From Candidatus Gastranaerophilales bacterium (GTDB lineage Bacteria; Cyanobacteriota; Vampirovibrionia; Gastranaerophilales; Gastranaerophilaceae): a DNA stretch of 44,936 nucleotides. A model generated the notes under the pieces. That model saw only the letters and a list, made by a program, of their open reading frames with translations, did no database searches and was not told where the DNA came from. The translations under genes were made by a program, and so were the position numbers. Below are positions 16,689 through 25,543 of the stretch, piece after piece; position 1 is the stretch's first letter; every line of letters starts with the position of its first letter. The stretch lies in the NCBI GenBank assembly GCA_944324445.1, contig CALUWL010000007.1:1-44936 (forward strand), in the 5' to 3' direction.

Positions 16689-17411
16689 ATGAACGATTTA
16701 AAATACAAAAAAATTCTTCTTAAAATCTCCGGAGAAGCTCTTTTGGGCTCTCAACAATTTGGAATAGACCCTGAACCAGTCGAAAAAATATGCAAGGAAA
16801 TTAAAAAAGCCTATGATTTAGGAGTCCAAATCGCCATTGTCGTAGGCGGCGGGAATATCTTCAGAGGCATGAATAATTCTAAAAAACTTGGAATGGATCA
16901 AGCCTCAGGGGATTATGTCGGCATGCTTGCAACTGTTATGAACGCTATAGCGCTTCAATCGGAATTAAGAAAAATTGGAGTAAGCTGCAGAGTTCAATCT
17001 GCAATCAACATGGAAAAAATTGCAGAACCATATATAAGATTTAAAGCCATAAGACACTTAGAAAAAGGCAGAGTGGTAATTTTTGCAGCAGGAACAGGCA
17101 ATCCCTTCTTTACAACAGACACAGCTGCTGCTTTAAGAGCTGCAGAAATCGGAGCGGATGCTATGCTAATGGCAAAAAACGGTGTGGATGGAATTTATTC
17201 GGATGATCCAAAAACAAACAAAAATGCCGTAAAATATGATAAAATAAGCTATGACGATATAATTGTAAAAGGTTTAAAAGTTATGGATTTAACATCCTGT
17301 GCGCTGTGTAAGCAAAATAATATTCCTATATGCGTATTTGATTTTAGCTTAGAAAATAGCATAGTAAAAATTTTAAACCATGAAAATGTAGGAACTATAG
17401 TAACAGAATAA
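16689..17411 (+). CDS. pyrH: UMP kinase (PyrH)
   Basis: Phosphorylates UMP to UDP with ATP in pyrimidine nucleotide synthesis. It belongs to the bacterial amino-acid-kinase fold family. Motifs: KKILLKISGEALLG at the N terminus, IAIVVGGGNIFRG (about residues 48-60), the UMP region MDQASGDYVGMLATVMNAIALQ, FAAGTGNPFFTTDTAAALRAAEI, and GVDGIYSDDPKTNKNAVKYD. At 240 aa it has standard length. It opens the conserved pyrH-frr-cdsA block. An AAAAGGTG ribosome site precedes the ATG. Confidence 0.96.
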   Translation: MNDLKYKKILLKISGEALLGSQQFGIDPEPVEKICKEIKKAYDLGVQIAIVVGGGNIFRGMNNSKKLGMDQASGDYVGMLATVMNAIALQSELRKIGVSCRVQSAINMEKIAEPYIRFKAIRHLEKGRVVIFAAGTGNPFFTTDTAAALRAAEIGADAMLMAKNGVDGIYSDDPKTNKNAVKYDKISYDDIIVKGLKVMDLTSCALCKQNNIPICVFDFSLENSIVKILNHENVGTIVTE

Positions 17412-17429
17412 TAATTTAGGAGAAAATAT

Positions 17430-17990
17430 ATGCCAATTGAAGAAATTAAAAAACAAGCAAACGAGAAAATGGAAAAATGTACAGCTCAGCTTTCAAAAGA
17501 ACTGGCTTCAGTTAGAACAGGCAGAGCTAATCCTTTGATTTTAGATAAAGTAGTTGTTGATTACTACGGAGCACCGACCGGACTGCGCCAATTAGCACAA
17601 GTTTCAGTTTCCGAAGGTACAACTCTTGTTATTACTCCTTTTGATAAATCAATTATAAAAGAAATAGAAAAAGCAATTGTAAAAGCTGAAATCGGTATTA
17701 CGCCAAACTCTGACGGTGTTGTTATTCGTTTACAATTCCCGCCTTTAACTCAAGACAGAAGAAAAGAACTGGCTAAAGAAGTTAAAGCAATCGGGGAAGA
17801 AGCAAAAGTTGCAATAAGAAATGTAAGAAGAGACATGCAAGATGCCGTTAAAAAACTTGAAAAAAGTGCTAATCTTCCTGAAGATACAATTAAAGACGGA
17901 CTTGATCAAATTCAAAAAATTACAGATAAATTTACAAAACTTGTTGATGAAACAGTAAGTAATAAAGAAAAAGAGGTTATGGAGATATAA
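17430..17990 (+). CDS. frr: Ribosome recycling factor
   Basis: With EF-G it splits post-termination ribosomes so that subunits can be reused. It is 186 aa, with the three-helix bundle signatures LASVRTGRANPLILDKVVVDYYGAPTGL split over the first 50 residues, ISEGTTLVITPFDKS-like text around residue 75, and the C-terminal RKELAKEVKAIGEEAKVAIRNVRRD. It lies 19 bp after pyrH with an AGGAG ribosome site. Confidence 0.96.
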   Translation: MPIEEIKKQANEKMEKCTAQLSKELASVRTGRANPLILDKVVVDYYGAPTGLRQLAQVSVSEGTTLVITPFDKSIIKEIEKAIVKAEIGITPNSDGVVIRLQFPPLTQDRRKELAKEVKAIGEEAKVAIRNVRRDMQDAVKKLEKSANLPEDTIKDGLDQIQKITDKFTKLVDETVSNKEKEVMEI

Positions 17991-17994
17991 ACCA

Positions 17995-18900
17995 TTGGAA
18001 GATACTGTTGTAAAAAAGAATAAGCTGAAAAGAGTTATAACAGGGGTAATAATTTCATTAGTATCAATTATAGCGATTATATTAGGTTCGCTGCCTTTAT
18101 TTTTATCGCTGTTATTAATTATTTCTCTATGTTGCAAGGAATTTGTTAAAATACTTAAATACAAAGGTTTTCACCCCAGTTTAACAATCATCTTGTTTTC
18201 AGCATTTATTTTTGCAACGCTGACTTTTTTCCACAGGTTTGATTTAGTGCCTTCAATGCTTACATTAACTATTATGGCATCTTTTTTAATCGTTCTTTTC
18301 AGAGGGCGTCAACCATATATAGTTAATGTTGCAACAACCATTCTTGGTGCACTTTATTGCGGCTGGCTGCCTTGCCATTTGCTTTTGATAAGACAAATAG
18401 GAATGAACAGAGTAAGCGCTTTTCAATTTTCATATTCTGAAGGATTAGGGCTTTTGATGTTTGTATTTTTGGCAGTTGCAATGACTGATATCGGGGCTTA
18501 TTATTTTGGAATTCGCTTTGGAAAACACAAGCTTGCGGAAGTTATAAGCCCCAAAAAAACAATCGAAGGAGCATTAGGCGGAGCTCTTTGCGCTGTTATA
18601 GTATCTTGTTTCGGGATTTTTTATACGGAACTTAGCTTATGTCAAGCGATTATAGGCGGAATAATTATTACAGCTTCTGCGCAATTAGGCGATTTATCGG
18701 AATCGTTAATAAAAAGAGATGCAGGAGTTAAAGATTCAAGCGATATCTTACCCGGACATGGCGGAATGCTTGATAGATTTGACGGATATATCTTTGCAAT
18801 TCCTGTTGCGTATTACTTTTTTATGCACTTTACGCTTGGAAAAAATGTGTTTGTAGAATTTTTAGGATATTTCAAAGGTGCAATAAATGTCTATTTCTAA
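17995..18900 (+). CDS. cdsA: Phosphatidate cytidylyltransferase (CdsA)
   Basis: Makes CDP-diacylglycerol from phosphatidate and CTP, the branch point for membrane phospholipids. A polytopic membrane protein of 301 aa with about eight hydrophobic segments. It carries the family's C-terminal signature, visible as SDILPGHGGMLDRFDGYIFA (about residues 255-275), including the metal-binding Asp residues, and the PKKTIEGALGGAL element. The likely start is TTG at 17995 (LEDTVVKKNK read as Met): it follows frr by 4 bp and GGAG lies 11 nt upstream within the frr end. It overlaps rnc by 14 bp. Confidence 0.93.
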   Translation: MEDTVVKKNKLKRVITGVIISLVSIIAIILGSLPLFLSLLLIISLCCKEFVKILKYKGFHPSLTIILFSAFIFATLTFFHRFDLVPSMLTLTIMASFLIVLFRGRQPYIVNVATTILGALYCGWLPCHLLLIRQIGMNRVSAFQFSYSEGLGLLMFVFLAVAMTDIGAYYFGIRFGKHKLAEVISPKKTIEGALGGALCAVIVSCFGIFYTELSLCQAIIGGIIITASAQLGDLSESLIKRDAGVKDSSDILPGHGGMLDRFDGYIFAIPVAYYFFMHFTLGKNVFVEFLGYFKGAINVYF

Positions 18901-19624
18901 CTTAATCACCGAAGAAAGACTTAAAAAACTTCAAGATTTCCAAGAAAAATATAATCTTAATTTTTCCAATATTGAGCTTTTAAATCAAGCTTTTTGTCAT
19001 ACTTCATTTATAAATGAAAACAATTTAGGAATAGAAAATTCATACGAAAGATTGGAATTTTTAGGAGATGCGGTTTTAAAACTTTCAATAAGCAGTCTTT
19101 TTTATGAAAAATTTGAAAATTATCAAGAAGGAAACCTGACAAAACTAAGAGCTGAAATTGTTTCAGATAAAAATATATCAAATTATGCAAGAAAACTGGG
19201 TTTTGAAGATTTAATACTTCTTGGAAGAAACGAAAAAAAACTCGGCGGAGCAAAAAAAGAATCTATTTTAGCTTGTTCTTTCGAGGCTCTTTTAGGCGCA
19301 ATTTTTATAGAATACAAAGAAAAAGGCTATAAAAAAGCCTCTGATTTTTTAATTGAAAATTTTTCAGATGAAATAACATCTGTTGAAAAGAAAATAAATA
19401 CTCTAAATCCTAAAGCAATTTTACAGGAATACACCCAAGGAATTTCAAAAGAACTGCCTGAATATAAGCTTGCAGGTGAAGAAGGAAAAGAACATGATAA
19501 AACTTTCTTTATAGAAGTAAGCTATCAAAATGAAATTATTGGAAAAGGCAGCGCAAAAAATATAAAAGAAGCATCGCAAAATGCAGCCAAGGACGCACTT
19601 ATTAATTTAGGAATCATAAAATGA
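18887..19624 (+). CDS. rnc: Ribonuclease III
   Basis: Double-stranded-RNA endonuclease for rRNA and mRNA processing. The endonuclease domain has the signature ERLEFLGDAVL (about residues 49-59) with catalytic Glu and Asp, and FEALLGAIFIE with the second metal-binding Glu. A C-terminal dsRNA-binding domain (NPKAILQEYTQGI...GKGSAKNIKEASQNAAKDAL) covers about residues 165-245. At 245 aa it is full length. It starts within the end of cdsA and overlaps rpe by 4 bp (ATGA). Confidence 0.95.
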   Translation: MSISNLITEERLKKLQDFQEKYNLNFSNIELLNQAFCHTSFINENNLGIENSYERLEFLGDAVLKLSISSLFYEKFENYQEGNLTKLRAEIVSDKNISNYARKLGFEDLILLGRNEKKLGGAKKESILACSFEALLGAIFIEYKEKGYKKASDFLIENFSDEITSVEKKINTLNPKAILQEYTQGISKELPEYKLAGEEGKEHDKTFFIEVSYQNEIIGKGSAKNIKEASQNAAKDALINLGIIK

Positions 19625-20259
19625 CAATTATTTCGCCTTCAATATTATCTTGTGATTTTGCAAATTTAGAAAAAGAAATTAAAAAAGTTGAGCCTTATGT
19701 TCCTTGGATACATATTGATGTTATGGATGGACACTTTGTACCTAATATTTCAATAGGAATTCCTGTTATTAAATCCATAAGGAAAATTACAAATCTTTTT
19801 TTTGATGTTCATTTGATGATTGAAAATCCTGAAAAATATGTTGATGCTTTTATAGATGCAGGCAGCGATTTAATTACTTTTCACTATGAAGCTGCAAAAG
19901 AAAACACATCTAAAATTATCGAACAAATTAAAAATAAAGGTAAAAAAGCAGGTCTTTCAATTAAACCTAAAACAGACCCCGCTGAAATAAAAAATTATAT
20001 TGATTTATGCAATTTAATTCTTATTATGACTGTTGAACCGGGGTTTGGCGGGCAAAAATTTATGGAAGATTGCGCTAAAAAAATTGCAACCGTTAAAAAA
20101 ATGGCAAATAAAGATGATTTAATTATCCAAGTAGACGGCGGAATAAACGATTTAACGGGTAAATTATGCACGAATTTGGGCGCAAATTCACTTGTTGCAG
20201 GGAATTACATATATAAATCAGAAGATATTAAAAAAGCTATAGAGTTATTGAAAAAATAA
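19621..20259 (+). CDS. rpe: Ribulose-phosphate 3-epimerase
   Basis: Interconverts ribulose 5-phosphate and xylulose 5-phosphate in the pentose phosphate pathway. TIM barrel of 212 aa with the family motifs ISPSILSCDFANLEKEI, IHIDVMDGHFVPNIS (about residues 31-45, metal-binding His and Asp), FDVHLMIENP, MTVEPGFGGQKFM and IQVDGGIN near the phosphate site. It starts in the rnc stop codon (ATGA overlap) and ends the operon at a large hairpin. Confidence 0.95.
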   Translation: MTIISPSILSCDFANLEKEIKKVEPYVPWIHIDVMDGHFVPNISIGIPVIKSIRKITNLFFDVHLMIENPEKYVDAFIDAGSDLITFHYEAAKENTSKIIEQIKNKGKKAGLSIKPKTDPAEIKNYIDLCNLILIMTVEPGFGGQKFMEDCAKKIATVKKMANKDDLIIQVDGGINDLTGKLCTNLGANSLVAGNYIYKSEDIKKAIELLKK

Positions 20260-20314
20260 AACCACCGTGAACTTACGCCCAATCGTCGAGCATAAGTTCT
20301 TTTTAAGGTGGTTT
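20259..20314. terminator. Nested hairpin between convergent rpe and hsp20
   Basis: Outer stem AAACCACC (20259-20266)/GGTGGTTT (20307-20314) encloses an inner stem GAACTTA (20269-20275)/TAAGTTC with a 17-nt loop. Internal TTTTT and flanking A/T runs are present, but the classic U-tract after the outer stem is short. It is placed to stop transcription from both sides; a small RNA is possible. Confidence 0.6.
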
Positions 20315-20357
20315 ATATATAAACTAGAAACTATGATATCAAAAGATTAAAGGCGTA

Positions 20358-20822
20358 TTAATCTATTTTCAATTTTTTAATATCGTCTTTTTTATCTTCG
20401 TGTAATTTTGGCAATTGAATATGCAAAACACCGTTTTTATATTCACTTTTTGCACCATCTGTATTTATTTGATGTTCAAAAGGAATAACACGGCTGAATT
20501 TACCGTATCTAAATTCTGAAGTTCTTAAATTTTCTTCTTCTTTGCATTCTTCAAATTTTGTTTCAGCTGAAATTGAAATCGAATTTTCACTCAATTCAAC
20601 ATCTATATCTTCTTTTTTGACATCAGGAAGTTCAACTTTTATTTTATATTCATTTTTCTTTTCTTTAACTTCTATTGCAGGGCGAAAAGTCTTATAAATA
20701 GATAACATCTCTTTATCTGCAATTGGAAGTTCTCCAAATGTATCTTTTAAAAATCTATTTAAATCTTCATGAATATTTTCAAAAAAATATGAAGGTTCTC
20801 TTTTTATAACACTAAATCTCAT
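20358..20822 (-). CDS. Small heat-shock protein, Hsp20/alpha-crystallin family
   Basis: ATP-independent chaperone that holds unfolding proteins. It is 154 aa with an N-terminal arm followed by an alpha-crystallin domain. The visible signatures are YKIKVELPDVKKEDIDVELSE split around residues 60-80, SISISAETKFEE, and the C-terminal strand YKNGVLHIQLPKL with the GVL motif. A short Lys/Asp tail follows. RBS AAGGAG lies 8 nt before the ATG. No CIRCE or other heat-shock operator was seen in the A+T-rich upstream region. Confidence 0.92.
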   Translation of the reverse strand: MRFSVIKREPSYFFENIHEDLNRFLKDTFGELPIADKEMLSIYKTFRPAIEVKEKKNEYKIKVELPDVKKEDIDVELSENSISISAETKFEECKEEENLRTSEFRYGKFSRVIPFEHQINTDGAKSEYKNGVLHIQLPKLHEDKKDDIKKLKID

Positions 20823-20898
20823 TTTTTTTCTCCTTTGAATAATAAAACTCGATATTTTATTTTGCCTTATTTTTCAAAAAAGAACATTGTCTAAAAGT

Positions 20899-21738
20899 CT
20901 ATATATGCGTAATAATTACTCTATCAATATTTGCTAAATCTTTAATTATTTTTATATCTTTAAAACCATTATCATCAAGCATTTTTTTAATTATTTCGCT
21001 TTGATTAATTCCGATTTCAAAAGCAAGAAATCCACCGGTTTTTAAAAATTTATGAGCGTCTTTTATAATTTTTTTATAAAATTCTACTCCCTCTTCATCC
21101 GGAGCAAAAAGCGCCATTTCAGGTTCAAAACCAACTTCAGCCTGTAAGTTATTTTTTTCTTTTAATGGAATATAAGGAGGATTAGATACAATCAAATCAA
21201 ATTTCTCGCAATCCCTTATTTTTGAATAAATATCTGATTTTCTAAAGATAATTTTTCTGATTAAATCTAATTTATCAGCATTTTCAAGAGCTGTTTTAAT
21301 TGCTTCTAAGCTTATATCGACCCCTAAAATCTCAATATCACAATCAACAAGCTTTTTAGCTAATGCGCAGCTTATACAACCCGAACCGACGCCGATATCC
21401 AGTATATCTATTTTATTTTTTTTATTTTTAAGTAATTTATAACATTCTAAAACTAAAATTTCTGTTTCATCTCTGGGGATTAAAACATTAGAATTAACAA
21501 TATATTTTTCTCCCATAAAATATGAAAAACCAAGTATATGTTGAATAGGAGCTTTTGTTTTGGCTCTTTTTACTGCAATTTCAATTATTTTATCAATATT
21601 TTTTATTTCGTATCCCAGTATAATTTTATCTGTTGATAAGCCTGAAACAGCTTCTACGATTAATTTTGCTTCTTGTTTATATTCTTCAATTCCAGCTTCA
21701 GATAAAATTTTTTCAATTTGTTTTATTATTGTATTCAT
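20899..21738 (-). CDS. prmC: Release factor N5-glutamine methyltransferase (PrmC/HemK)
   Basis: Methylates the Gln of the GGQ motif in class 1 release factors using S-adenosylmethionine. It has the helical N-terminal domain (EAKLIVEAVSGLS...KRAKTKAPIQHILGFSYFMG) and a Rossmann methyltransferase domain with DILDIGVGSGCISCALAKK (SAM loop, about residues 110-128) and the catalytic NPPYIP (about 185-190). VLIPRDETEILV is the family's typical RPxTE-like element. At 279 aa it has normal length. It overlaps the upstream gene's 3' end by 26 bp. The prfA partner is not adjacent in this window. Confidence 0.93.
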   Translation of the reverse strand: MNTIIKQIEKILSEAGIEEYKQEAKLIVEAVSGLSTDKIILGYEIKNIDKIIEIAVKRAKTKAPIQHILGFSYFMGEKYIVNSNVLIPRDETEILVLECYKLLKNKKNKIDILDIGVGSGCISCALAKKLVDCDIEILGVDISLEAIKTALENADKLDLIRKIIFRKSDIYSKIRDCEKFDLIVSNPPYIPLKEKNNLQAEVGFEPEMALFAPDEEGVEFYKKIIKDAHKFLKTGGFLAFEIGINQSEIIKKMLDDNGFKDIKIIKDLANIDRVIITHI

Positions 21739-22216
21739 TTTTTTCTATAATTTCCATTATCCAATTTCTTAAATCAAGTCTGCTTGCGTTTTCAAGGTCT
21801 TTTTTTTCAATTCCGTGGGCTTTTGTTAATTTATCATAATACATAATTTGTTTTTTGGTTGGTTTTAATTTTGACATTTTATAATCATTTGCTTTTTTTC
21901 GCTGAAGCTTCATATATTCTTTTTCTTTTTGTTTATATGGCTCCATAAGCTCCATTTGATGTTTTTCAAATGCGCAATATTTAAAAAATTTTATTATATC
22001 GTCTAAAAAATTATCATCCTCAAAATAATCTTGAACAAATTCGAAATGAGGATTTTGAATATTTATATAATATTTTTCATCCTCTAAAAATTTATATGCT
22101 AAATCTACTTCGGATAAATTAGAAAATTTTTTAAAATAAGATTTCAAAGTACCCAAAAGTTGGGATTTTTGACGTTTTGATAAATATAAAAACACACAAT
22201 TTTTAATATTTTGCAT
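21713..22216 (-). CDS. Hypothetical protein
   Basis: A 167-aa basic, helix-rich protein with no signal peptide. The middle is acidic and aromatic (DYFEDDNFLDDIIKFFKYCAF). The C terminus (LKPTKKQIMYYDKLTKAHGI...SRLDLRNWIMEIIE) looks like a short helical domain of the kind found at the end of some phage- or plasmid-style proteins, but no family was recognised. It sits between a 56-aa ORF, with which it shares one base (TAATG), and prmC, so the three form one minus-strand unit. Confidence 0.6.
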   Translation of the reverse strand: MQNIKNCVFLYLSKRQKSQLLGTLKSYFKKFSNLSEVDLAYKFLEDEKYYINIQNPHFEFVQDYFEDDNFLDDIIKFFKYCAFEKHQMELMEPYKQKEKEYMKLQRKKANDYKMSKLKPTKKQIMYYDKLTKAHGIEKKDLENASRLDLRNWIMEIIEKNEYNNKTN

Positions 22217-22386
22217 TATTTTAATAAATCTTTTGAATTAATTTCTTTTTTTGTCTTTTGAAAAGCAAGCAATTTTGCTGCAATCGGATTTTGCGCATAA
22301 CCTGAATTAAGCAGGTTTTCATAGTTTTTTTCTGCTGTTTTTTTAATATTTTTTTCTTTTAAATATGTTATTTTATTTTTTTCCAT
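22216..22386 (-). CDS. Small hypothetical protein, 56 aa
   Basis: ATG at 22386 reads MEKNKITYLKEKNIKKTAEK...LLAFQKTKKEINSKDLLK and stops at TAA, whose last A is the first base of the next gene's ATG (TAATG overlap). The sequence is Lys/Asn-rich and helical. The stop/start coupling and unbroken frame support a real gene. The family is unknown. Confidence 0.5.
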   Translation of the reverse strand: MEKNKITYLKEKNIKKTAEKNYENLLNSGYAQNPIAAKLLAFQKTKKEINSKDLLK

Positions 22387-22551
22387 AGCGCAAAAAATAT
22401 ATCTTTATTCTCTCTTAAATATATAAAGTAATTTTTAATCTAAAAATTGCCTTTTAAAACTATTATAATTATTCATTATTTTAAGAAAATTTACAATAAG
22501 TTTAATATAGGAATTATTCCATGATATAATTTTTTTCGGAAAGATGGATAT

Positions 22552-23316
22552 ATGCATAATCTGAAAAGAAAATTAATTGATTTTATTAAAAAAACAGATA
22601 TAATCAAAAAAATAAATTACAGTAAATTTGTTTTTTATTTTCTTTTTGGGCTTAAAAGCCGTTTTGGACAATTTAAAATTAATATAAATACAAAATGTCT
22701 TGTTTTATCTCAATACCCGGGAGCAGAAACAAAAGGTCTGGGAGGATTGGCTGCTCAATATCCTAAAAATTTTGAAATATTATGTCTTACAAATGGTTCT
22801 AATATGATTGAAAATTATGATCCTATTGAATCAGCAGGAATTAAAAAACAGCAATTTCAAGATGTTATGAAAACAATAAGAATAAAAGGTTCTAAAATTT
22901 TTGACATCGATTCCGGAACTTTAAAAAATCATTACGCAACATTTAAAAAAATTGATATATCGGAAATTGACTATATTTTTATTCCTAATGTTTACGACAA
23001 TAACATTGATACAATTGCTCTATTGCAGCACTTTAAACAAATCTTGAAAGACAAAGAATTTAAACCTGAATTAAAAATTTTAATGTATGAATCGGATTTT
23101 CCTCTTTGTACTTTGGACTATTACATAGATATAAGCCCAATTATCGAAACAAAGAAAAAAATGCTTAAAACTTATTATCCTGAGGATAAATTTCCAAATT
23201 TAGTTGATAAAATAACAGGAATTAATGCTTTTCGCTCTATTCAGCATAATTGTGAATATTGCGAAGCATTTATGGCTTTTACGCCTGAAGAATTTATAAA
23301 AATTCCTTTAATATAA
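22552..23316 (+). CDS. LmbE/PIG-L-like protein without the zinc-binding motif
   Basis: A 254-aa protein whose residues 45-85 (TKCLVLSQYPGAETKGLGGL...FEILCLTNGS) align in shape with the start of LmbE/PIG-L/MshB deacetylases (strand, then HPDDE, GCGG, then VVVLTDG). The catalytic and zinc-binding HPDD-E is replaced by QYPGAET, so deacetylase chemistry is unlikely. The C terminus has a CEYC pair and FMAFTPEEF. It may be a binding protein or pseudo-enzyme derived from a PIG-L fold. A TATAAT box lies at about 22524. It is transcribed away from the minus-strand unit with prmC. The assignment rests on the N-terminal pattern alone. Confidence 0.5.
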   Translation: MHNLKRKLIDFIKKTDIIKKINYSKFVFYFLFGLKSRFGQFKININTKCLVLSQYPGAETKGLGGLAAQYPKNFEILCLTNGSNMIENYDPIESAGIKKQQFQDVMKTIRIKGSKIFDIDSGTLKNHYATFKKIDISEIDYIFIPNVYDNNIDTIALLQHFKQILKDKEFKPELKILMYESDFPLCTLDYYIDISPIIETKKKMLKTYYPEDKFPNLVDKITGINAFRSIQHNCEYCEAFMAFTPEEFIKIPLI

Positions 23317-23392
23317 AGGATTGCCGAAACTACTGTTTAAAACCCTAAGAATTGTTGTATAATAGAATAAATTACAGTTAAAGGGTTTATAA

Positions 23393-25543
23393 ATGAGAAG
23401 AAAAATCATAATTATTTTTGCGGCATTTTTATTCTTCTGTGCTAATGCAAAAGAATTTTCACAGGAAGATGTTCAAAGATATTCTGCATACTATTCAAAC
23501 GGGATGGAATATTTTAAAAATCAACAATATAGTTCCGCTATTATTGAATTTCGCAAGGTTTTAAGATTTTCTCCTTATGATGAAACTATACAAGAAAAGC
23601 TTGCAAATGCATATATTGCAAGAGCTCAACAATATAAATCTCAAACAAAAGAATACAAAAAAGCCTTGAATGATTATAAGAGTGCTGTTTTCTATGCTAA
23701 ATATTGGAAACAAACCTCACCATCACAATCTATGTTATCTCTTGCAAATAGCGCAACAGGAGAAATAAACAGTCTTGAAAAAAGATTATCTATTGCGCAA
23801 AACCAATCATCCCGCTTGCAAAATGCTAAAATTTTAAAAGCGCAAGGTGAACTTGCTGCTGCAGGATATGATTTTCAACTTTTAAAAAGCGGTCAATATA
23901 AAGAAACTGCCTATGAAAACCTTGGAAACATCTATAAAAATTTGAATAATTTATCTTCTGCAATGGATTATTTCAAAGATGCAATAAGCTTTAATCCTGA
24001 TAACCCTAAATTGCATTTTTTATACGGAGTTATGCTTGATGAAGCTAAAAATTATGAAGCAAGCATGGAACAATATAATCTTGCCTTAAAATACGGAGAT
24101 AAAAGCCCTGAATTGCTTGAAATTCTTGAAAACAAATGGACACAAAATATTGTAAATAACCCTAATGATGCTCAAAGCTACATTAATTTAGGTGCAATTT
24201 ATCAAAAACAGGGTAATTTTGAAGCGGCAAAAACTCAATATTTAAAAGCTGCAAATCTGGATAGTTCAGATGATACAAGCTTATATAATCTTGCCTCTTT
24301 ATATGTTCAACAAAAAAATTATCAAAGCGCAATTGGTATATACGATAAGTTGCTTTTAAAAAAACCGAATAACATTGAAGTTCTTGAATATAAAGCAAGC
24401 GCCCTAAAAGAAATGCAAAGATACGATGAGGCGCTTAAGCAATACGATAAAATCTTAGCAATTGATCCTAATAATAAAAACGCAAGAAATTTAGCAGACG
24501 ATATAATTTTAAATCATTTTTCAGGTCAAAAACTTCAAACTTATCTTCTTGCAAAAGCTAATTCTAACCCGACAAATTATGAAGCACAATTTAACTATGC
24601 TCTTGAATTACATAAAAATAAAAATTATTTAAGTGCAATTGAATACTATAAAAAGGCTCAAAATATAAATCCCTCAAAAGAAGAAACCTACTTAAATCTA
24701 GCCCAAATTTATATGGAGCAGAAAAACTATTCTCTTGCAAATCAAACTTGCGAAAAAGGTTTGATGATGATTCCAAACAGCCAAGAATTAAGAAAATATT
24801 TAGATGATTCAAAAGCTCTAAGCGCAAACACTCAATATGAAAATGCCACAAAATTATTTAACGAGAAAAAATATGCTCAAGCAATAAATGAATATAATAA
24901 AATTCAAAATAAAACAAAAGAGGTTAACCTTGCTATTGCAAGCTGTTATTGGCAGATGAATGATTATAAAAACGCAAATAAATATTATCTTGATGTTTTA
25001 TCAAAAGAACCAAATGACCTTGAAACACTCACAAGCAGCGCTTGGGCATATTATTCCATGAACGATTTTGAAAATGCGAAATTAACAGCAAATAAAATTC
25101 TTGCTCTAAATAATTCAAATCAAGACGCTAAAAACATAATCGAAAACATTGAAGAAGCGCAAACCTCTCAGCTTCTGCAAAATGCAATAGATAAATATGA
25201 AAAAGGCTCATTTAGTGAATCTTTAGCTGATTTAAATAAATTATTAAACAAAAATCCAAACGATGAATACGGAATTTATTATAAAGGTTTATGTTTAGAC
25301 GAATTAAAAAAACCGCAAGAAGCAATAAAACAATATAAACTGTTAATTTCAAAAAATCCAAACTTTGCTTCAGCTTATTATTCTCTTGCAGTAAACCTTG
25401 ATAATAATGAAAATTATAAAGAAGCAATTTCAAATTATGAAAAGTTCCTTTCTCTAAAAGGAGCTGAAAAGGATGAAATGACTAATTTTGCAGCGTCAAG
25501 AATTAAAGAATTAAAAGATTATTTAAATGCTCTCAACAAATAA
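23393..25543 (+). CDS. Exported tetratricopeptide-repeat protein
   Basis: 716 aa with a signal peptide (RRKIIIIFAAFLFFCANAKEF) and at least twelve TPR motifs covering most of the rest. Examples are YFKNQQYSSAIIEFRKVLRF, AYENLGNIYKNLNNLSSAMD, AQSYINLGAIYQKQGNFEAA and ASAYYSLAVNLDNNENYKEA, each with the W/L-G-Y-A-P spacing. TPR arrays bind proteins; exported ones often organise envelope or secretion complexes. No enzymatic domain is seen. A TATAAT box (about 23357) and GGGTTT before the ATG mark the start. Its last 17 bases overlap dus. Confidence 0.88.
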   Translation: MRRKIIIIFAAFLFFCANAKEFSQEDVQRYSAYYSNGMEYFKNQQYSSAIIEFRKVLRFSPYDETIQEKLANAYIARAQQYKSQTKEYKKALNDYKSAVFYAKYWKQTSPSQSMLSLANSATGEINSLEKRLSIAQNQSSRLQNAKILKAQGELAAAGYDFQLLKSGQYKETAYENLGNIYKNLNNLSSAMDYFKDAISFNPDNPKLHFLYGVMLDEAKNYEASMEQYNLALKYGDKSPELLEILENKWTQNIVNNPNDAQSYINLGAIYQKQGNFEAAKTQYLKAANLDSSDDTSLYNLASLYVQQKNYQSAIGIYDKLLLKKPNNIEVLEYKASALKEMQRYDEALKQYDKILAIDPNNKNARNLADDIILNHFSGQKLQTYLLAKANSNPTNYEAQFNYALELHKNKNYLSAIEYYKKAQNINPSKEETYLNLAQIYMEQKNYSLANQTCEKGLMMIPNSQELRKYLDDSKALSANTQYENATKLFNEKKYAQAINEYNKIQNKTKEVNLAIASCYWQMNDYKNANKYYLDVLSKEPNDLETLTSSAWAYYSMNDFENAKLTANKILALNNSNQDAKNIIENIEEAQTSQLLQNAIDKYEKGSFSESLADLNKLLNKNPNDEYGIYYKGLCLDELKKPQEAIKQYKLLISKNPNFASAYYSLAVNLDNNENYKEAISNYEKFLSLKGAEKDEMTNFAASRIKELKDYLNALNK

